Source: Actinocatenispora comari
GTDB taxonomy: Bacteria; Actinomycetota; Actinomycetes; Mycobacteriales; Micromonosporaceae
NCBI RefSeq assembly: GCF_017312725.1
Contig: NZ_BOPO01000116.1
Coordinates: forward strand, 1 to 64,000
Direction: 5' to 3'
DNA: 64,000 nt
This document shows, piece by piece, positions 19,106-26,797 of the stretch. The notes below the pieces were generated by a model. The model did no database searches and was not told the DNA's origin. It saw nothing but the letters and a program-made list of their open reading frames with translations. The stretch's first letter is position 1; every line of letters begins with the position of its first letter. A program made the translations under genes and the position numbers.

Positions 19106-20152
19106 TCAGCGGTTGCGGCCGGCGCGGTGCAGGTCGTCGGCGCGCAGCACCAGCGCGGCGAACGCGAACGCACCCAGCAGGATCAGCACTCCCAGCGGCC
19201 ACGGCGACGCCACCAGCGCGAACACCAGCAGCATCGGCGGACACGCCAACACGCACCAGCAGCCGGCCGCGAGCCAGCGATCGAGCGACGGCAGCACCCG
19301 CAACGCCGGTTGCGTCCCGGCCGGCGGATGCACCCGGAAGACGCCGAACAGCACCACCCCGAGCAGCCCCACCACGGCGGCCACCACCCGCGCCGGGCCG
19401 CCACCGGCCAGCGTGGTCAGGGCCACGACCAGCGGGCCGCCCCACGCGTACAGCGCGCCGACCGCGAGGAACCGGGACATCCCGCTGCGCACGCCCCGAC
19501 CGGTCGCGGGCTCCGCTTCGGTACGGTCGTCCGGCGGCGGCTTCCCGCCGGTCCGGGACGGGCGCAGCCGCAGTACCGACGGCTGCTCGACGTCCGCCGC
19601 CCGCGGGTCCAACCGGAGCGCCTCGGCGTGCGCGCGCCGGGCCAGATCGGCGAGGCCCAGGTCCGCCGCGACCGCCGACAGCACCAGGTGCGTCTCCGGC
19701 TCGTCCGGCGCCAGCCGGACCGCCTGCCAGGCCGCGTCCAGGGTGGCCTGGCCGTTGCGCACCTGGCGCACGATCGCCGCGTAGTGCAGCTGCCGCAGCC
19801 ACGACTCCGGATCGACCTCGACGAGCCGTTCCGCGGCGTCGATCGCGTCCTGCTTGCGTTCCAGCGCGACCAGCGCGTACCCGCAGACGACCTGGCCCAG
19901 CAGGTGCTCCGGGTCGACGGCGAGCGCGGCCCGCGCCGGCGGCAACGCCTGCTGCGCGCGCCCCGCCCGCAGCTCCACCATGCCGAGCGTGGCCAGCGCC
20001 TCCGGGTGGTCCGGCGCCAACCGCAGTGCATCCCGCAACTCCTCGGCCGCCTCCGCGAAGTGGCCCAGGTCGTCGAGCAGGTCGGCACGCTGGATGAACG
20101 TGCGCACCTCGGCAGCGGTGTCCCGCCCCGTCTCGTCCGGCTCCCCCGTCAC
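19106..20152 (-). CDS. TPR-repeat membrane protein
   Basis: This is a 348-residue protein. Residues about 15-185 are tetratricopeptide repeats (ADLLDDLGHFAEAAEELRDALRLAPDHPEALATLGMVELRAGR..., ending HAEALRLDPRA). A polar linker precedes four hydrophobic segments (about 228-246, 253-270, 294-312 and 316-333). This looks like a cytoplasmic scaffold domain attached to a membrane anchor. The partner is unknown. It is convergent with hmgA, and its start lies 464 bp from ispF, so it is probably monocistronic. Confidence 0.8.
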   Translation of the reverse strand: MTGEPDETGRDTAAEVRTFIQRADLLDDLGHFAEAAEELRDALRLAPDHPEALATLGMVELRAGRAQQALPPARAALAVDPEHLLGQVVCGYALVALERKQDAIDAAERLVEVDPESWLRQLHYAAIVRQVRNGQATLDAAWQAVRLAPDEPETHLVLSAVAADLGLADLARRAHAEALRLDPRAADVEQPSVLRLRPSRTGGKPPPDDRTEAEPATGRGVRSGMSRFLAVGALYAWGGPLVVALTTLAGGGPARVVAAVVGLLGVVLFGVFRVHPPAGTQPALRVLPSLDRWLAAGCWCVLACPPMLLVFALVASPWPLGVLILLGAFAFAALVLRADDLHRAGRNR

Positions 20153-20616
20153 GCCCCGAGCCTAACGACCCCAAGCCCGAACCGACCCCCACTCGCCCCA
20201 CGCCCCGCCCCGCACGTCCGCGGGAGACCCGGCCAACGTCAGCCACGGCGCCGATCCCCAAGCTTCCGAGACGGACCAGGCGTTCGCACCGCGTCACCGA
20301 AACCCGCGGGCCGACACGGCCAGGCGGCGTCCAACCCGATCCCCGATCCCCGACCTCCCGAGACCTCCCGACCTCCCGAGGCGAGCCCGGCGGTCTCCGG
20401 CCAGCAGCACCGACTCCCCGACGTTCCGAAGCGGCCCAGGCGGCGTCAGGATCTCGTCTCCGATGCCCCGGCGGGGGATGGTCAAGGGGGCGAAGGCCCC
20501 CTTGACGGGGAGGGGTGTGGGGAGGGGCGAAGCCCCCTCCCCACGGTCCCCCACGCGGGGTGAAGCGGACAACAGAGGTGGCCTTCGCAACGCCACCCCG
20601 GGAACACCCCGACTCG
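20153..20616. other. Intergenic region with degenerate repeats and paired hairpins
   Basis: No gene is supported in these 464 bp. It contains a tandem run of GACCTCCCGA-like units (20351-20379). An imperfect direct repeat of about 35 bp (around 20252-20285 and 20408-20442) ends in CCAGGCG. Two strong hairpins with GAAG-containing loops lie at 20481-20544. The hairpins sit downstream of ispF and could terminate the carD-ispD-ispF transcript. Confidence 0.6.
20481..20544 (-). terminator. Two adjacent hairpins downstream of ispF
   Basis: GTCAAGGGGGC (20481-20491) pairs perfectly with 20496-20506 around GAAG. GTGGGGAGGGG (20517-20527) pairs with 20534-20544 around CGAAGC. Both have 11-bp perfect stems and lie 72-136 bp beyond the ispF stop. 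They may be terminators or a REP-like palindromic element. Confidence 0.6.
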
Positions 20617-21093
20617 TCAGGCCCGGTACACCAGGGCCGTGGCGATCGCCGCCAACCCTTCGCCCCGCCCCGTGAACCCCAACCCGTCACTGGTGGTCGC
20701 GGACACCCGCACCGGCGCCCCACCCAACGCCGCGGACAGCGCGTCCTGCGCCTCGCCCCGGCGCGGCCCGATCTTCGGGGACCGCCCGATCACCTGGACC
20801 GCGACGTTGCCCACCGCGTACCCGGCGGCACCGACCCGGCGCGCGGTCTCGGCCAGCAACGCGGTACCGGCGGCGCCGGCCCACTGCGGTTCGGCGGTAC
20901 CGAAGTTCGCGCCGAGGTCGCCCAGCCCGGCGGCGGACAGCAGCGCGTCGCAGGCGGCGTGCGCGGCCACGTCGCCGTCCGAGTGGCCGGCCAGCCCGGG
21001 CTGGTCCGGCCAGTACAGGCCGGCGACCCAGCAGTCACGATCGGCCTGGTACGCGTGGATGTCGGTGCCGACGCCGACCAGCGGGATGATCAC
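20617..21093 (-). CDS. ispF: 2-C-methyl-D-erythritol 2,4-cyclodiphosphate synthase
   Basis: The 158-residue enzyme cyclises CDP-ME 2-phosphate in the MEP isoprenoid pathway. It has the metal ligands D11 and H13 (GVGTDIHAY) and H45 ([15 protein letters not shown]), the flexible loop [10 protein letters not shown], the [11 protein letters not shown] segment and the C-terminal [22 protein letters not shown] motif. The start is the GTG at 21093. It is the third gene of carD-ispD-ispF, the gene order found in M. tuberculosis (Rv3583c-Rv3581c). The gap to ispD is 50 bp. Confidence 0.96.
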   Translation of the reverse strand: MIIPLVGVGTDIHAYQADRDCWVAGLYWPDQPGLAGHSDGDVAAHAACDALLSAAGLGDLGANFGTAEPQWAGAAGTALLAETARRVGAAGYAVGNVAVQVIGRSPKIGPRRGEAQDALSAALGGAPVRVSATTSDGLGFTGRGEGLAAIATALVYRA

Positions 21094-21143
21094 GCCGCGA
21101 GCCTAACGAACGGCGCGACCAGCGAACGCCACCCGCGCCGGGG

Positions 21144-21869
21144 CTACGGGTCGACCAGCAGGGCGGCGACCTGCAGGTCGAACGGCCTGGTGATCTTGAG
21201 AGCGGACTCGGCGCCGGGCACCGTGGTCACCCGGCCACCCAGCCGCTCGACCAGCCCGGCATCGTCGGTCGCGCCGCCGTCGGTGTCGACCGCGTGCGCC
21301 GCGGCCAGCACCGTACGCCGGAAGCCCTGCGGGGTCTGTACCGCGCGCAGCACCGACCGGTCGACCGTACCGGTGACCGCGCCGTCCGGGTCGACCTGCT
21401 TGATGGTGTCGACGACCGGCAGCACCGGGATCACCGCGTCGCTGCCGGCGCGGACCGCCGCGGCGACCCGGTCGACCAGCTCCGGCGGCGCGAACGCCCG
21501 GGCCGCATCGTGCACCAGGATGATCGGGTACCCGCCGGGCACCGCGGCGAGCGCCAGCGCCACCGACTGCTGCCGCTCGGCGCCGCCGACGACCAGCCCC
21601 AGGCCCACCCCGGTACCGGCGAGGACCGGGGTGAGCAGCGCGGACACCGAGTCGACCGCGCCGGCCGGCACCGCGACCACGACGTGACCGACACAGTCGG
21701 CCTGCGCCAGCCGGCGCACCGCGTGCACCAGCAGTGGCGAACCGGCCAGCTCGCGCAGCGCCTTCGGCAGCCCGGGGCCGAGCCGCTCGCCCCGACCCGC
21801 AGCAGGCACGAGGACCGCGACGTCGCCGCGTCCTGCTCTCGACGCGGTCACGTCGCGGTCCTCGTTCAT
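21144..21869 (-). CDS. ispD: 2-C-methyl-D-erythritol 4-phosphate cytidylyltransferase
   Basis: The 241-residue enzyme makes CDP-ME from MEP and CTP. The nucleotide-binding signature LVPAAGRGERLGPGLPKA (20-37) is followed by VVGGAERQQSVALAL, HDAARAFAPPELVDR, PVVDTIKQV, QTPQGFRR and TDDAGLVERLGG, all typical of IspD. The start is the ATG at 21869, 21 nt after the carD stop. The first 20 codons lie within a 16-bp perfect inverted repeat (21808-21865), which also makes the N-terminus EDRDVTASRAGRGDV unusually charged. Confidence 0.95.
   Translation of the reverse strand: MNEDRDVTASRAGRGDVAVLVPAAGRGERLGPGLPKALRELAGSPLLVHAVRRLAQADCVGHVVVAVPAGAVDSVSALLTPVLAGTGVGLGLVVGGAERQQSVALALAAVPGGYPIILVHDAARAFAPPELVDRVAAAVRAGSDAVIPVLPVVDTIKQVDPDGAVTGTVDRSVLRAVQTPQGFRRTVLAAAHAVDTDGGATDDAGLVERLGGRVTTVPGAESALKITRPFDLQVAALLVDP
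21808..21865 (-). repeat. 16-bp perfect inverted repeat over the ispD start region
   Basis: ACGAGGACCGCGACGT (21808-21823) and ACGTCGCGGTCCTCGT (21850-21865) are exact reverse complements separated by 26 nt, with CGCGT/ACGCG pairing further inside. In the mRNA this would form a long hairpin starting 4 nt after the ispD start codon. It could attenuate translation or transcription between carD and ispD. Confidence 0.7.
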
Positions 21870-21890
21870 GCGTATTGCGTCGTGCTTGGC

Positions 21891-22376
21891 TCAGGCCTCG
21901 GACAGCACCCGATCGAGCAACGACTCTGCCTCGTCCTTGGTGCTCTTCTCGGCGAGGGCCACCTCGCCGACCAGGATGTCGCGGGCCTTGGCGAGCATGC
22001 GCTTCTCGCCAGCCGACAACCCACGCTCCCGCTCCCGGCGCCACAGGTCCCGCACGACCTCGGCAACCTTGAGCGGGTTGCCGGACGCCAGCTTCTCCAG
22101 ATTTGCCTTGTACCGCCGCGACCAGTTGGTCGGCTCCTCGGTGTGCGGAGCGCGCAGCACGTCGAAGACCTTGTTCAGGCCCTCTTCGCCAACCACTTCC
22201 CGGACACCGACGATCTCGGCGTTTTCAGCTGGAACCCGCACCGTCAGATCGCCCTGCGCAACCTTGAGCACGAGGTACTGCTTTTCCTCGCCCCGGATGG
22301 TCCGGGTCTCGATTGCCTCGATGAGTGCGGCCCCGTGGTGGGGGTAAACAACGGTCTCGCCGACACTGAAAGCCAT
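21891..22376 (-). CDS. carD: CarD family RNA polymerase-binding transcription regulator
   Basis: The 161-residue protein stabilises open promoter complexes by binding the RNA polymerase beta subunit and upstream-fork DNA. The N-terminal Tudor-like RID domain ([41 protein letters not shown], 3-50) is followed by the helical DNA-binding domain with [32 protein letters not shown] (about 84-115, including the wedge Trp). AAAGGGG precedes the ATG. A short dyad, GTGTTA-AGGG-TAACAC, lies in the leader at 22398-22413. It heads carD-ispD-ispF. Confidence 0.96.
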   Translation of the reverse strand: MAFSVGETVVYPHHGAALIEAIETRTIRGEEKQYLVLKVAQGDLTVRVPAENAEIVGVREVVGEEGLNKVFDVLRAPHTEEPTNWSRRYKANLEKLASGNPLKVAEVVRDLWRRERERGLSAGEKRMLAKARDILVGEVALAEKSTKDEAESLLDRVLSEA

Positions 22377-22681
22377 AGGTTCGAAACCCCTTTCGCTGTG
22401 TTAAGGGTAACACGCCGTTGCCCCGGACCGGGACTCCGGATGCCGCCATAACCGCTGGTCAGCGGCGTGTGAGGAGGCCTACTCGACTTGACAAACGGCG
22501 ATTCGCACGGCACACGGAGGCCGATCGCGACTACAGGTGATCTAATGGGCACGAAAAGTCAGCTGTCTGCTTCGTCCCTAAACACCCACCGGCACGACCC
22601 GGATCCGATCTGGTCCGGTGCCACTCTGGTGCTCTCCGGGAACGTGAGAGAGAGTGGAAGCAAGCGGCCGAGGAGGCAGCG
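22377..22681. promoter_or_regulatory. Divergent intergenic region carD / membrane protein
   Basis: This 305-bp region has lower GC than its surroundings. A perfect dyad with GTGTTA and TAACAC arms (22398-22413) lies 22 bp before carD. A TTGACA hexamer is present at 22488-22493 on the plus strand, without a convincing -10 at standard distance. AGGAGG at 22671-22676 serves the gene at 22682. No additional gene is supported. Confidence 0.5.
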
Positions 22682-23419
22682 GTGAGCGGTCAACTTGGTG
22701 ACGACGACGGCGGCCGCAGGTCGCCGGATCCCGACGGTCTGCCCGGCTTCCCACCCGAGTGGGGACGCATCGTCATCCCCGACGACGCCGCCGAGCTGGA
22801 CCACGAGGCCACGAAGGTGCGGCGCGAGCTGCGCCGCGAGGCACTGCTGCAACGGCACGGGCTGCGCCCCGGGCGCCGGCTGCACCACCTGATGCTGCCG
22901 CTCGTGCTGCTCACCATGGCGGTGCTGGTCGCCACCACCAGCCTGTTCGCCGCGCTGTTCCCGCAGGGCCGGCGGGCCGGTGGTACCCCGAGCAGCAAGG
23001 CGACCGCCGTGCAGACCGGCGCGCCGCTGCCCGACCTCACCCTCGCCACCGCCTCGGGCGGGTCGGTCGCGCTGCGCGGCGTGCACCCGGCCGTCGTCCT
23101 GGTGTTGCGGCACTGCGCCTGCCGCAGCCTGATCAGCGGCACCGCCAAGGCGGCGGGCAGCCAGGTGCGGGTGCTCGTGGTCGGCGCGAGCACGGCACCG
23201 ACGCTGCCGACACTGCCGGCCGGCAGCCGGGTCACCGCGGTACGCGACAACGACGACCAGCTCACCGAGGCGGTCGCCGCCGGCCAGCACCGGACGAAGC
23301 TCGCCGACAAGACCGCGACCGTGCTGCTGGTCGACCAGCACGGGGCGCTGACCGCCACCGTGCCCACCACCGTCGACCCCGCCGACTTCGCCGAACGGGT
23401 ACCGGCCCTCGCCGGCTGA
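22682..23419 (+). CDS. Single-TM protein with thioredoxin-like extracytoplasmic part
   Basis: This is a 245-residue protein. A charged cytoplasmic N-terminus (about 1-68) is followed by one membrane helix (LMLPLVLLTMAVLVATTSLFAALF, about 70-93) and an extracytoplasmic domain. The domain begins GAPLPDLTLATASGGSVALRGVHPAVVLVLRHCACRSLI, the layout of a redoxin N-terminus, but CAC replaces the usual CxxC motif. The C-terminal part (TATVLLVDQHGALTATV) resembles the thioredoxin-fold beta hairpin. Function is unknown; fold assignment is by pattern only. The GTG start has AGGAGG 5 nt upstream. It lies between carD and the type III PKS cluster. Confidence 0.7.
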   Translation: MSGQLGDDDGGRRSPDPDGLPGFPPEWGRIVIPDDAAELDHEATKVRRELRREALLQRHGLRPGRRLHHLMLPLVLLTMAVLVATTSLFAALFPQGRRAGGTPSSKATAVQTGAPLPDLTLATASGGSVALRGVHPAVVLVLRHCACRSLISGTAKAAGSQVRVLVVGASTAPTLPTLPAGSRVTAVRDNDDQLTEAVAAGQHRTKLADKTATVLLVDQHGALTATVPTTVDPADFAERVPALAG

Positions 23420-23441
23420 GCCGCGCCGCGTCGCCGCGTCG

Positions 23442-24590
23442 TCAGACGGCGCGCAACAGCACGGCGTAGAGCGTGAGGCCGGGGCCGAACGCGAGGGCGA
23501 CGGTGCGCTCGCCGGGACGTACCGGCAGCTCCTGCAGCACCGCGAGCACCGTGCCGGACGAGCAGTTGCCGTGCTGGCGCAGCGTCGCGCGGGACGGCTC
23601 CAGCGCCGCGTCGGCCAGCCCGAGCCGCTCCTGCACCACGTCCAGGATGCGCGGGCCGCCCGGATGCACCGCCCAGTGCGCGACATCGGCGACGGTCAGG
23701 CCGTGCCGGCGCAGCAGCGTCGCCACCGTGTCCGGCAGCTGCCCGGCCAGCGTGTCCGGTACCCGGGCGGACAGCCCCATCCGGAAGCCGTGGTCGGTGA
23801 CGTCCCAGGTCATCTGGTCGGCCGTGGCCACGTCGGTGGTCGCCGCCACGTCCACCACCGCCAGCCCCGGTACCGGCCGGGTCGCCTCGGCCGGCCGCAG
23901 CACCGCCGCGACCGCCGCGTCGGAGAACAGCGCGTGCGCCACCACCTGAGACAGGTCCCGGCTGGCCGGCTGCAGGTGCAGCGAGGTCAGCTCGACGCAC
24001 AGCAGTACCGCCGGGCGACGGTGCACGGCGACGAAGTCGGCGACCGCGGCCAGCCCGGGCAGCGCCGCGTAGCAGCCCATGTGGCCGATCAGCAGCCGCT
24101 GCACGTCGTTCGGCAGGCCGAGCTCGGCGGCGAGCCGGATGTCCACCCCGGGCGTCACGTAGCCGGTGCAGGAGGCCACCGCGAGCAGACCCGGATCGCG
24201 TACCGACAGGCCGGCGTCGGCGAGCGCCGCGGTCACCGCGGCCCGGCCGAGCGGCAGCGCCTCGGTCAGGTACCGGCGCATCCGGTCCCCGGTGCCCATC
24301 GTCGAGACGTCCTCGACCAGCGGGTTGACCGCCGGATGACGCTGCCGCACGCCGGCGTGCGCGAAGATCCGGCCGGCACTGCGCACGTCCCGGTAGTGCT
24401 CGGCGAAGAAGTCGGCCCACAGCGTCGACTGCGCCACCGCGGGCGGGAAGGCCGCGGCGAGCCCGGCCAGTACCGGGGTGACCGCCGCGCCCGCGGCGTC
24501 GGTGCGGCCGGCCGCGGACGGCAGCGTGGTCGGCGCGGTCGCCGTCCGGTTCGGTGCCCGCGGGGCCGACACCGCGTCGGGGCTCACCAT
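23442..24590 (-). CDS. Type III polyketide synthase
   Basis: The 382-residue chalcone/stilbene synthase-type homodimeric enzyme extends an acyl-CoA with malonyl-CoA and cyclises the chain to a resorcinol, pyrone or related product. The catalytic triad is intact: C173 in GHMGCYAALPGL, H309 in WAVHPGGPRILD and N342 in HGNCSSGTVL. AFGPGLTLY near the C-terminus is the family cyclisation-loop signature. The ATG at 24590 overlaps the end of the upstream flavoenzyme gene; the GTG at 24587 would overlap it as GTGA. It belongs to a cluster with the flavoenzyme, a methyltransferase and a UbiA prenyltransferase, pointing to a modified lipid quinone or alkylresorcinol-like product (inferred). Confidence 0.92.
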   Translation of the reverse strand: MVSPDAVSAPRAPNRTATAPTTLPSAAGRTDAAGAAVTPVLAGLAAAFPPAVAQSTLWADFFAEHYRDVRSAGRIFAHAGVRQRHPAVNPLVEDVSTMGTGDRMRRYLTEALPLGRAAVTAALADAGLSVRDPGLLAVASCTGYVTPGVDIRLAAELGLPNDVQRLLIGHMGCYAALPGLAAVADFVAVHRRPAVLLCVELTSLHLQPASRDLSQVVAHALFSDAAVAAVLRPAEATRPVPGLAVVDVAATTDVATADQMTWDVTDHGFRMGLSARVPDTLAGQLPDTVATLLRRHGLTVADVAHWAVHPGGPRILDVVQERLGLADAALEPSRATLRQHGNCSSGTVLAVLQELPVRPGERTVALAFGPGLTLYAVLLRAV

Positions 24591-25792
24591 CGGGGAGCCG
24601 TCCCGGTGGCGTTCGGGTCGCCGCCGAGGGCGGCCACCCCGAGCCAGTCGGCGCACACGTCGCTGGTCGCCGGCTGGAGCGCGCCGCACCGGGCGTCCCG
24701 GTACAGCCGTTCCAGCGGCTGACCGCGGCGGGAGGCGCCGGCACCGGCCGCCTCCAGCAGGTCGCTCGCCACCCGCGCCGCGGTGTCGCCGGCGAGCAGC
24801 TTGGCCCGCCACACCCAGCGGTTCGTCTCGGGCGCCCCCGGGTCCTCGTCGACCCGGCGGGCCGCCTCCAGTACCGCGAGGCGGGTCGCGGCGACGTCGG
24901 CCTCGGCCCGGCCGATCCGGGCCCGTACCGCGGGGAGCGTCGCCAGGTTCCGACCCTCCACATAGGACACCACGGCGTCCACGGCGGCCTGCGCAACCCC
25001 GACGTACACCGCGGCGTAGCTGGCGACCAGCCACTGCGGCATCACCTGGGCGACCAGCAGGGCCAGCCCCTCGATGCCACCGAGCAGCGCATCGGCCGGT
25101 ACCCGCACCGACAGGTGCAGGTCGTGGCTGGCGGTGGCGCGCATGCCGAGCACGTCCCAGTTCGGCTCGACCCGGACGCCGTCGCCGGCCGGTACCAGGA
25201 ACTGGGAGACCTTGTCCGCCTCGGCCGACGAGCGGGCGGCGACGAGGTAGCCGGCGGCGCCCTCGGCGCCGGAGACGAAGCACTTGTGGCCGTCGATGAC
25301 GAACCCGTTGCCGTCCGCGCGGTAGGTACTGGTCAGCTCGGACAACCGGGAGCCGGCCCGGGGCTCGCTCATCGCCACCGCGTACCGCGCGCCGTCGCGC
25401 ACCGCGGCGGTCAGGATCGCGTCCCGGGCTGCGAAGTACGCGTCGGTCGCGCCGAGCGCGCGGGCCAGCTCGTCCGGGGTCTGCGCCAGCGCGCCGGTGA
25501 CCGAGGCGTGCATGTTGTAGATCAGCGCGGTCGCGCCGTTGCCGCGGCCCAGCTCCATCGCCACCCGCGCGTAGTCGGCGAACCCGGCACCGGCACCGCC
25601 CAGCCGCGTCGGCACCATCAGCCCGAGCAGGCCGGCGTCGCGCAGCGCCGCAAGGTCCGCGGCCGGCAGCGCGCCGTCCACGTCGTACCCGGCCGCCCGC
25701 GCGGCGAAGTCCGGGACCAGCGCGGCGGCCGCCGCCACCGCCCGGTCGGGTGTCAGCGGCTGCTCCTCGGTCACCTCACGCGTGCTGGTCAC
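24584..25792 (-). CDS. Acyl-CoA dehydrogenase-like flavoenzyme of the PKS cluster
   Basis: This 402-residue protein has acyl-CoA dehydrogenase architecture: helical N-terminus (LRDAGLLGLMVPTRLGGAG), central beta domain (YAVAMSEPRAGSRLSELTSTYR, FVIDGHKCFVSGAEGAAGY, DVLGMRATASHDL) and helical C-terminus. The C-terminal motif reads RLYRDARCGALQPATSDVCADWLG. The position corresponding to the catalytic Glu of medium-chain dehydrogenases (YEGT) is Pro here. An oxidase or flavin-dependent hydroxylase acting on the PKS product is therefore as likely as beta-oxidation. Its stop overlaps the PKS start; the methyltransferase gene ends 43 bp upstream. Confidence 0.85.
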   Translation of the reverse strand: MTSTREVTEEQPLTPDRAVAAAAALVPDFAARAAGYDVDGALPAADLAALRDAGLLGLMVPTRLGGAGAGFADYARVAMELGRGNGATALIYNMHASVTGALAQTPDELARALGATDAYFAARDAILTAAVRDGARYAVAMSEPRAGSRLSELTSTYRADGNGFVIDGHKCFVSGAEGAAGYLVAARSSAEADKVSQFLVPAGDGVRVEPNWDVLGMRATASHDLHLSVRVPADALLGGIEGLALLVAQVMPQWLVASYAAVYVGVAQAAVDAVVSYVEGRNLATLPAVRARIGRAEADVAATRLAVLEAARRVDEDPGAPETNRWVWRAKLLAGDTAARVASDLLEAAGAGASRRGQPLERLYRDARCGALQPATSDVCADWLGVAALGGDPNATGTAPRW

Positions 25793-25835
25793 GTCGCCTC
25801 CCTGAGAGCTCCTGGCCGCAGCCTGTGGACCGCCG

Positions 25836-26645
25836 TCACGGTGTCTCGCGCGGGGGCCGGTCGCGCCGCCGGCCGCGAAACTGGTAGAGCAGCGCCGGCG
25901 AGCCGCCGGGCCGCATGGTCACCGGGCCGCGCCCGGTCGCGACGAACCGCAACAACCCCGGTACCCCCGGCCGAAGCCCACGTACCTGCAGGTCCACGCC
26001 GTGCGCCCGGGCCGCGATGCGCAGCAGCCGGGGCGGTACGAACAGGTCCGGGTCGTGGATGCCGGCAGCGATCACCGGCCGGAACCGCAACCGGGCGCCG
26101 GGCCGGCGCGGGTGCAGCACCACCGCCGGTACCCGCTCGCCCAGCGTGACCAGGACCAGCCGGGCCAGCGCCGTCGCGTTGATCGTGTCCCCGACCAGCA
26201 GCCCGCCCGGCCGCAGCAGCCGCGCCGCCTCGGCGATCACCCGGGCCGGATCGGCGACGTGTTCCAGCAACTCACCGGCCACCACCACGTCGGCGCAGCC
26301 GGACGCGAGCGGCACCCGGTACGCGTCGCCGGCCAGCGGCGTCACCCCGTGCCGGCGGGCGACCCGCAGCGAGGTGTCGACCGGATCGATGCCGACGTGC
26401 CGGTACCCGCGACCGGCCAGCCACGGCGCGAGCAGCCCACCGCCGCAGCCCAGATCGACGAGCACCGCGCCGGGCCGGGGCGCCGGCGGTACCAGCCGGG
26501 CCCGCGCGGCGGCCAGCCAGCTCAGCGAGGCGAACACCCCGTCCGGGCTCCACCACTCGTCCCGCAGCCGCTCGTACTGGGACAGCTCGTTGCGGCCCCG
26601 GTGCGGGCCCGGCGCCCGATCGACGGTGTGCACCATCGCGATCAC
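25836..26645 (-). CDS. UbiG-like SAM-dependent methyltransferase
   Basis: This is a 269-residue class I methyltransferase. RDEWWSPDGVFASLSWLAAAR (about 28-48) resembles the UbiG N-terminus. SAM motif I is VLVDLGCGGGLLAPWLAGRG (about 61-80), with HVGIDPVDTSL (acidic loop), ADVVVAGELLEHVADP (motif II) and LLRPGGLLVGDT (motif III). UbiG-type enzymes O-methylate phenolic rings in quinone synthesis, so it may methylate the PKS-derived aromatic ring. It is the first minus-strand gene of the cluster and divergent from the UbiA gene. Confidence 0.88.
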   Translation of the reverse strand: MIAMVHTVDRAPGPHRGRNELSQYERLRDEWWSPDGVFASLSWLAAARARLVPPAPRPGAVLVDLGCGGGLLAPWLAGRGYRHVGIDPVDTSLRVARRHGVTPLAGDAYRVPLASGCADVVVAGELLEHVADPARVIAEAARLLRPGGLLVGDTINATALARLVLVTLGERVPAVVLHPRRPGARLRFRPVIAAGIHDPDLFVPPRLLRIAARAHGVDLQVRGLRPGVPGLLRFVATGRGPVTMRPGGSPALLYQFRGRRRDRPPRETP

Positions 26646-26770
26646 CCCCCGACCCTGTCACACGAACGGGATGCTCGGGAGGTTCATCGCGGTACGGGCA
26701 CGCGCCGACCCGCCGTGCCGCGCCGGTTCGGTGCGCGCGGACGGGAGGCGGGTGCGGGCAGACTGGCCGG

Positions 26771-26797
26771 ATGAGCGTCCGGAGCCTTGCCTGGTGA
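26771..26797 (+). CDS. Possible 8-codon upstream ORF before the UbiA gene
   Basis: ATG at 26771 opens an 8-codon frame (MSVRSLAW) whose TGA (26795-26797) overlaps the UbiA GTG start as GTGA. There is no strong Shine-Dalgarno sequence before it. It may be chance or a coupling leader. Confidence 0.25.
   Translation: MSVRSLAW

Noticed and set aside
22488-22685. 65-residue plus frame upstream of the membrane protein gene
   Set aside because: It begins without a ribosome site, has no recognisable pattern and overlaps the true gene start and its AGGAGG.
24597-25283. In-frame N-terminal extension of the type III PKS to 613 residues
   Set aside because: The extension is an out-of-frame reading of the flavoenzyme gene; the PKS has a full-length 382-residue form from 24590.
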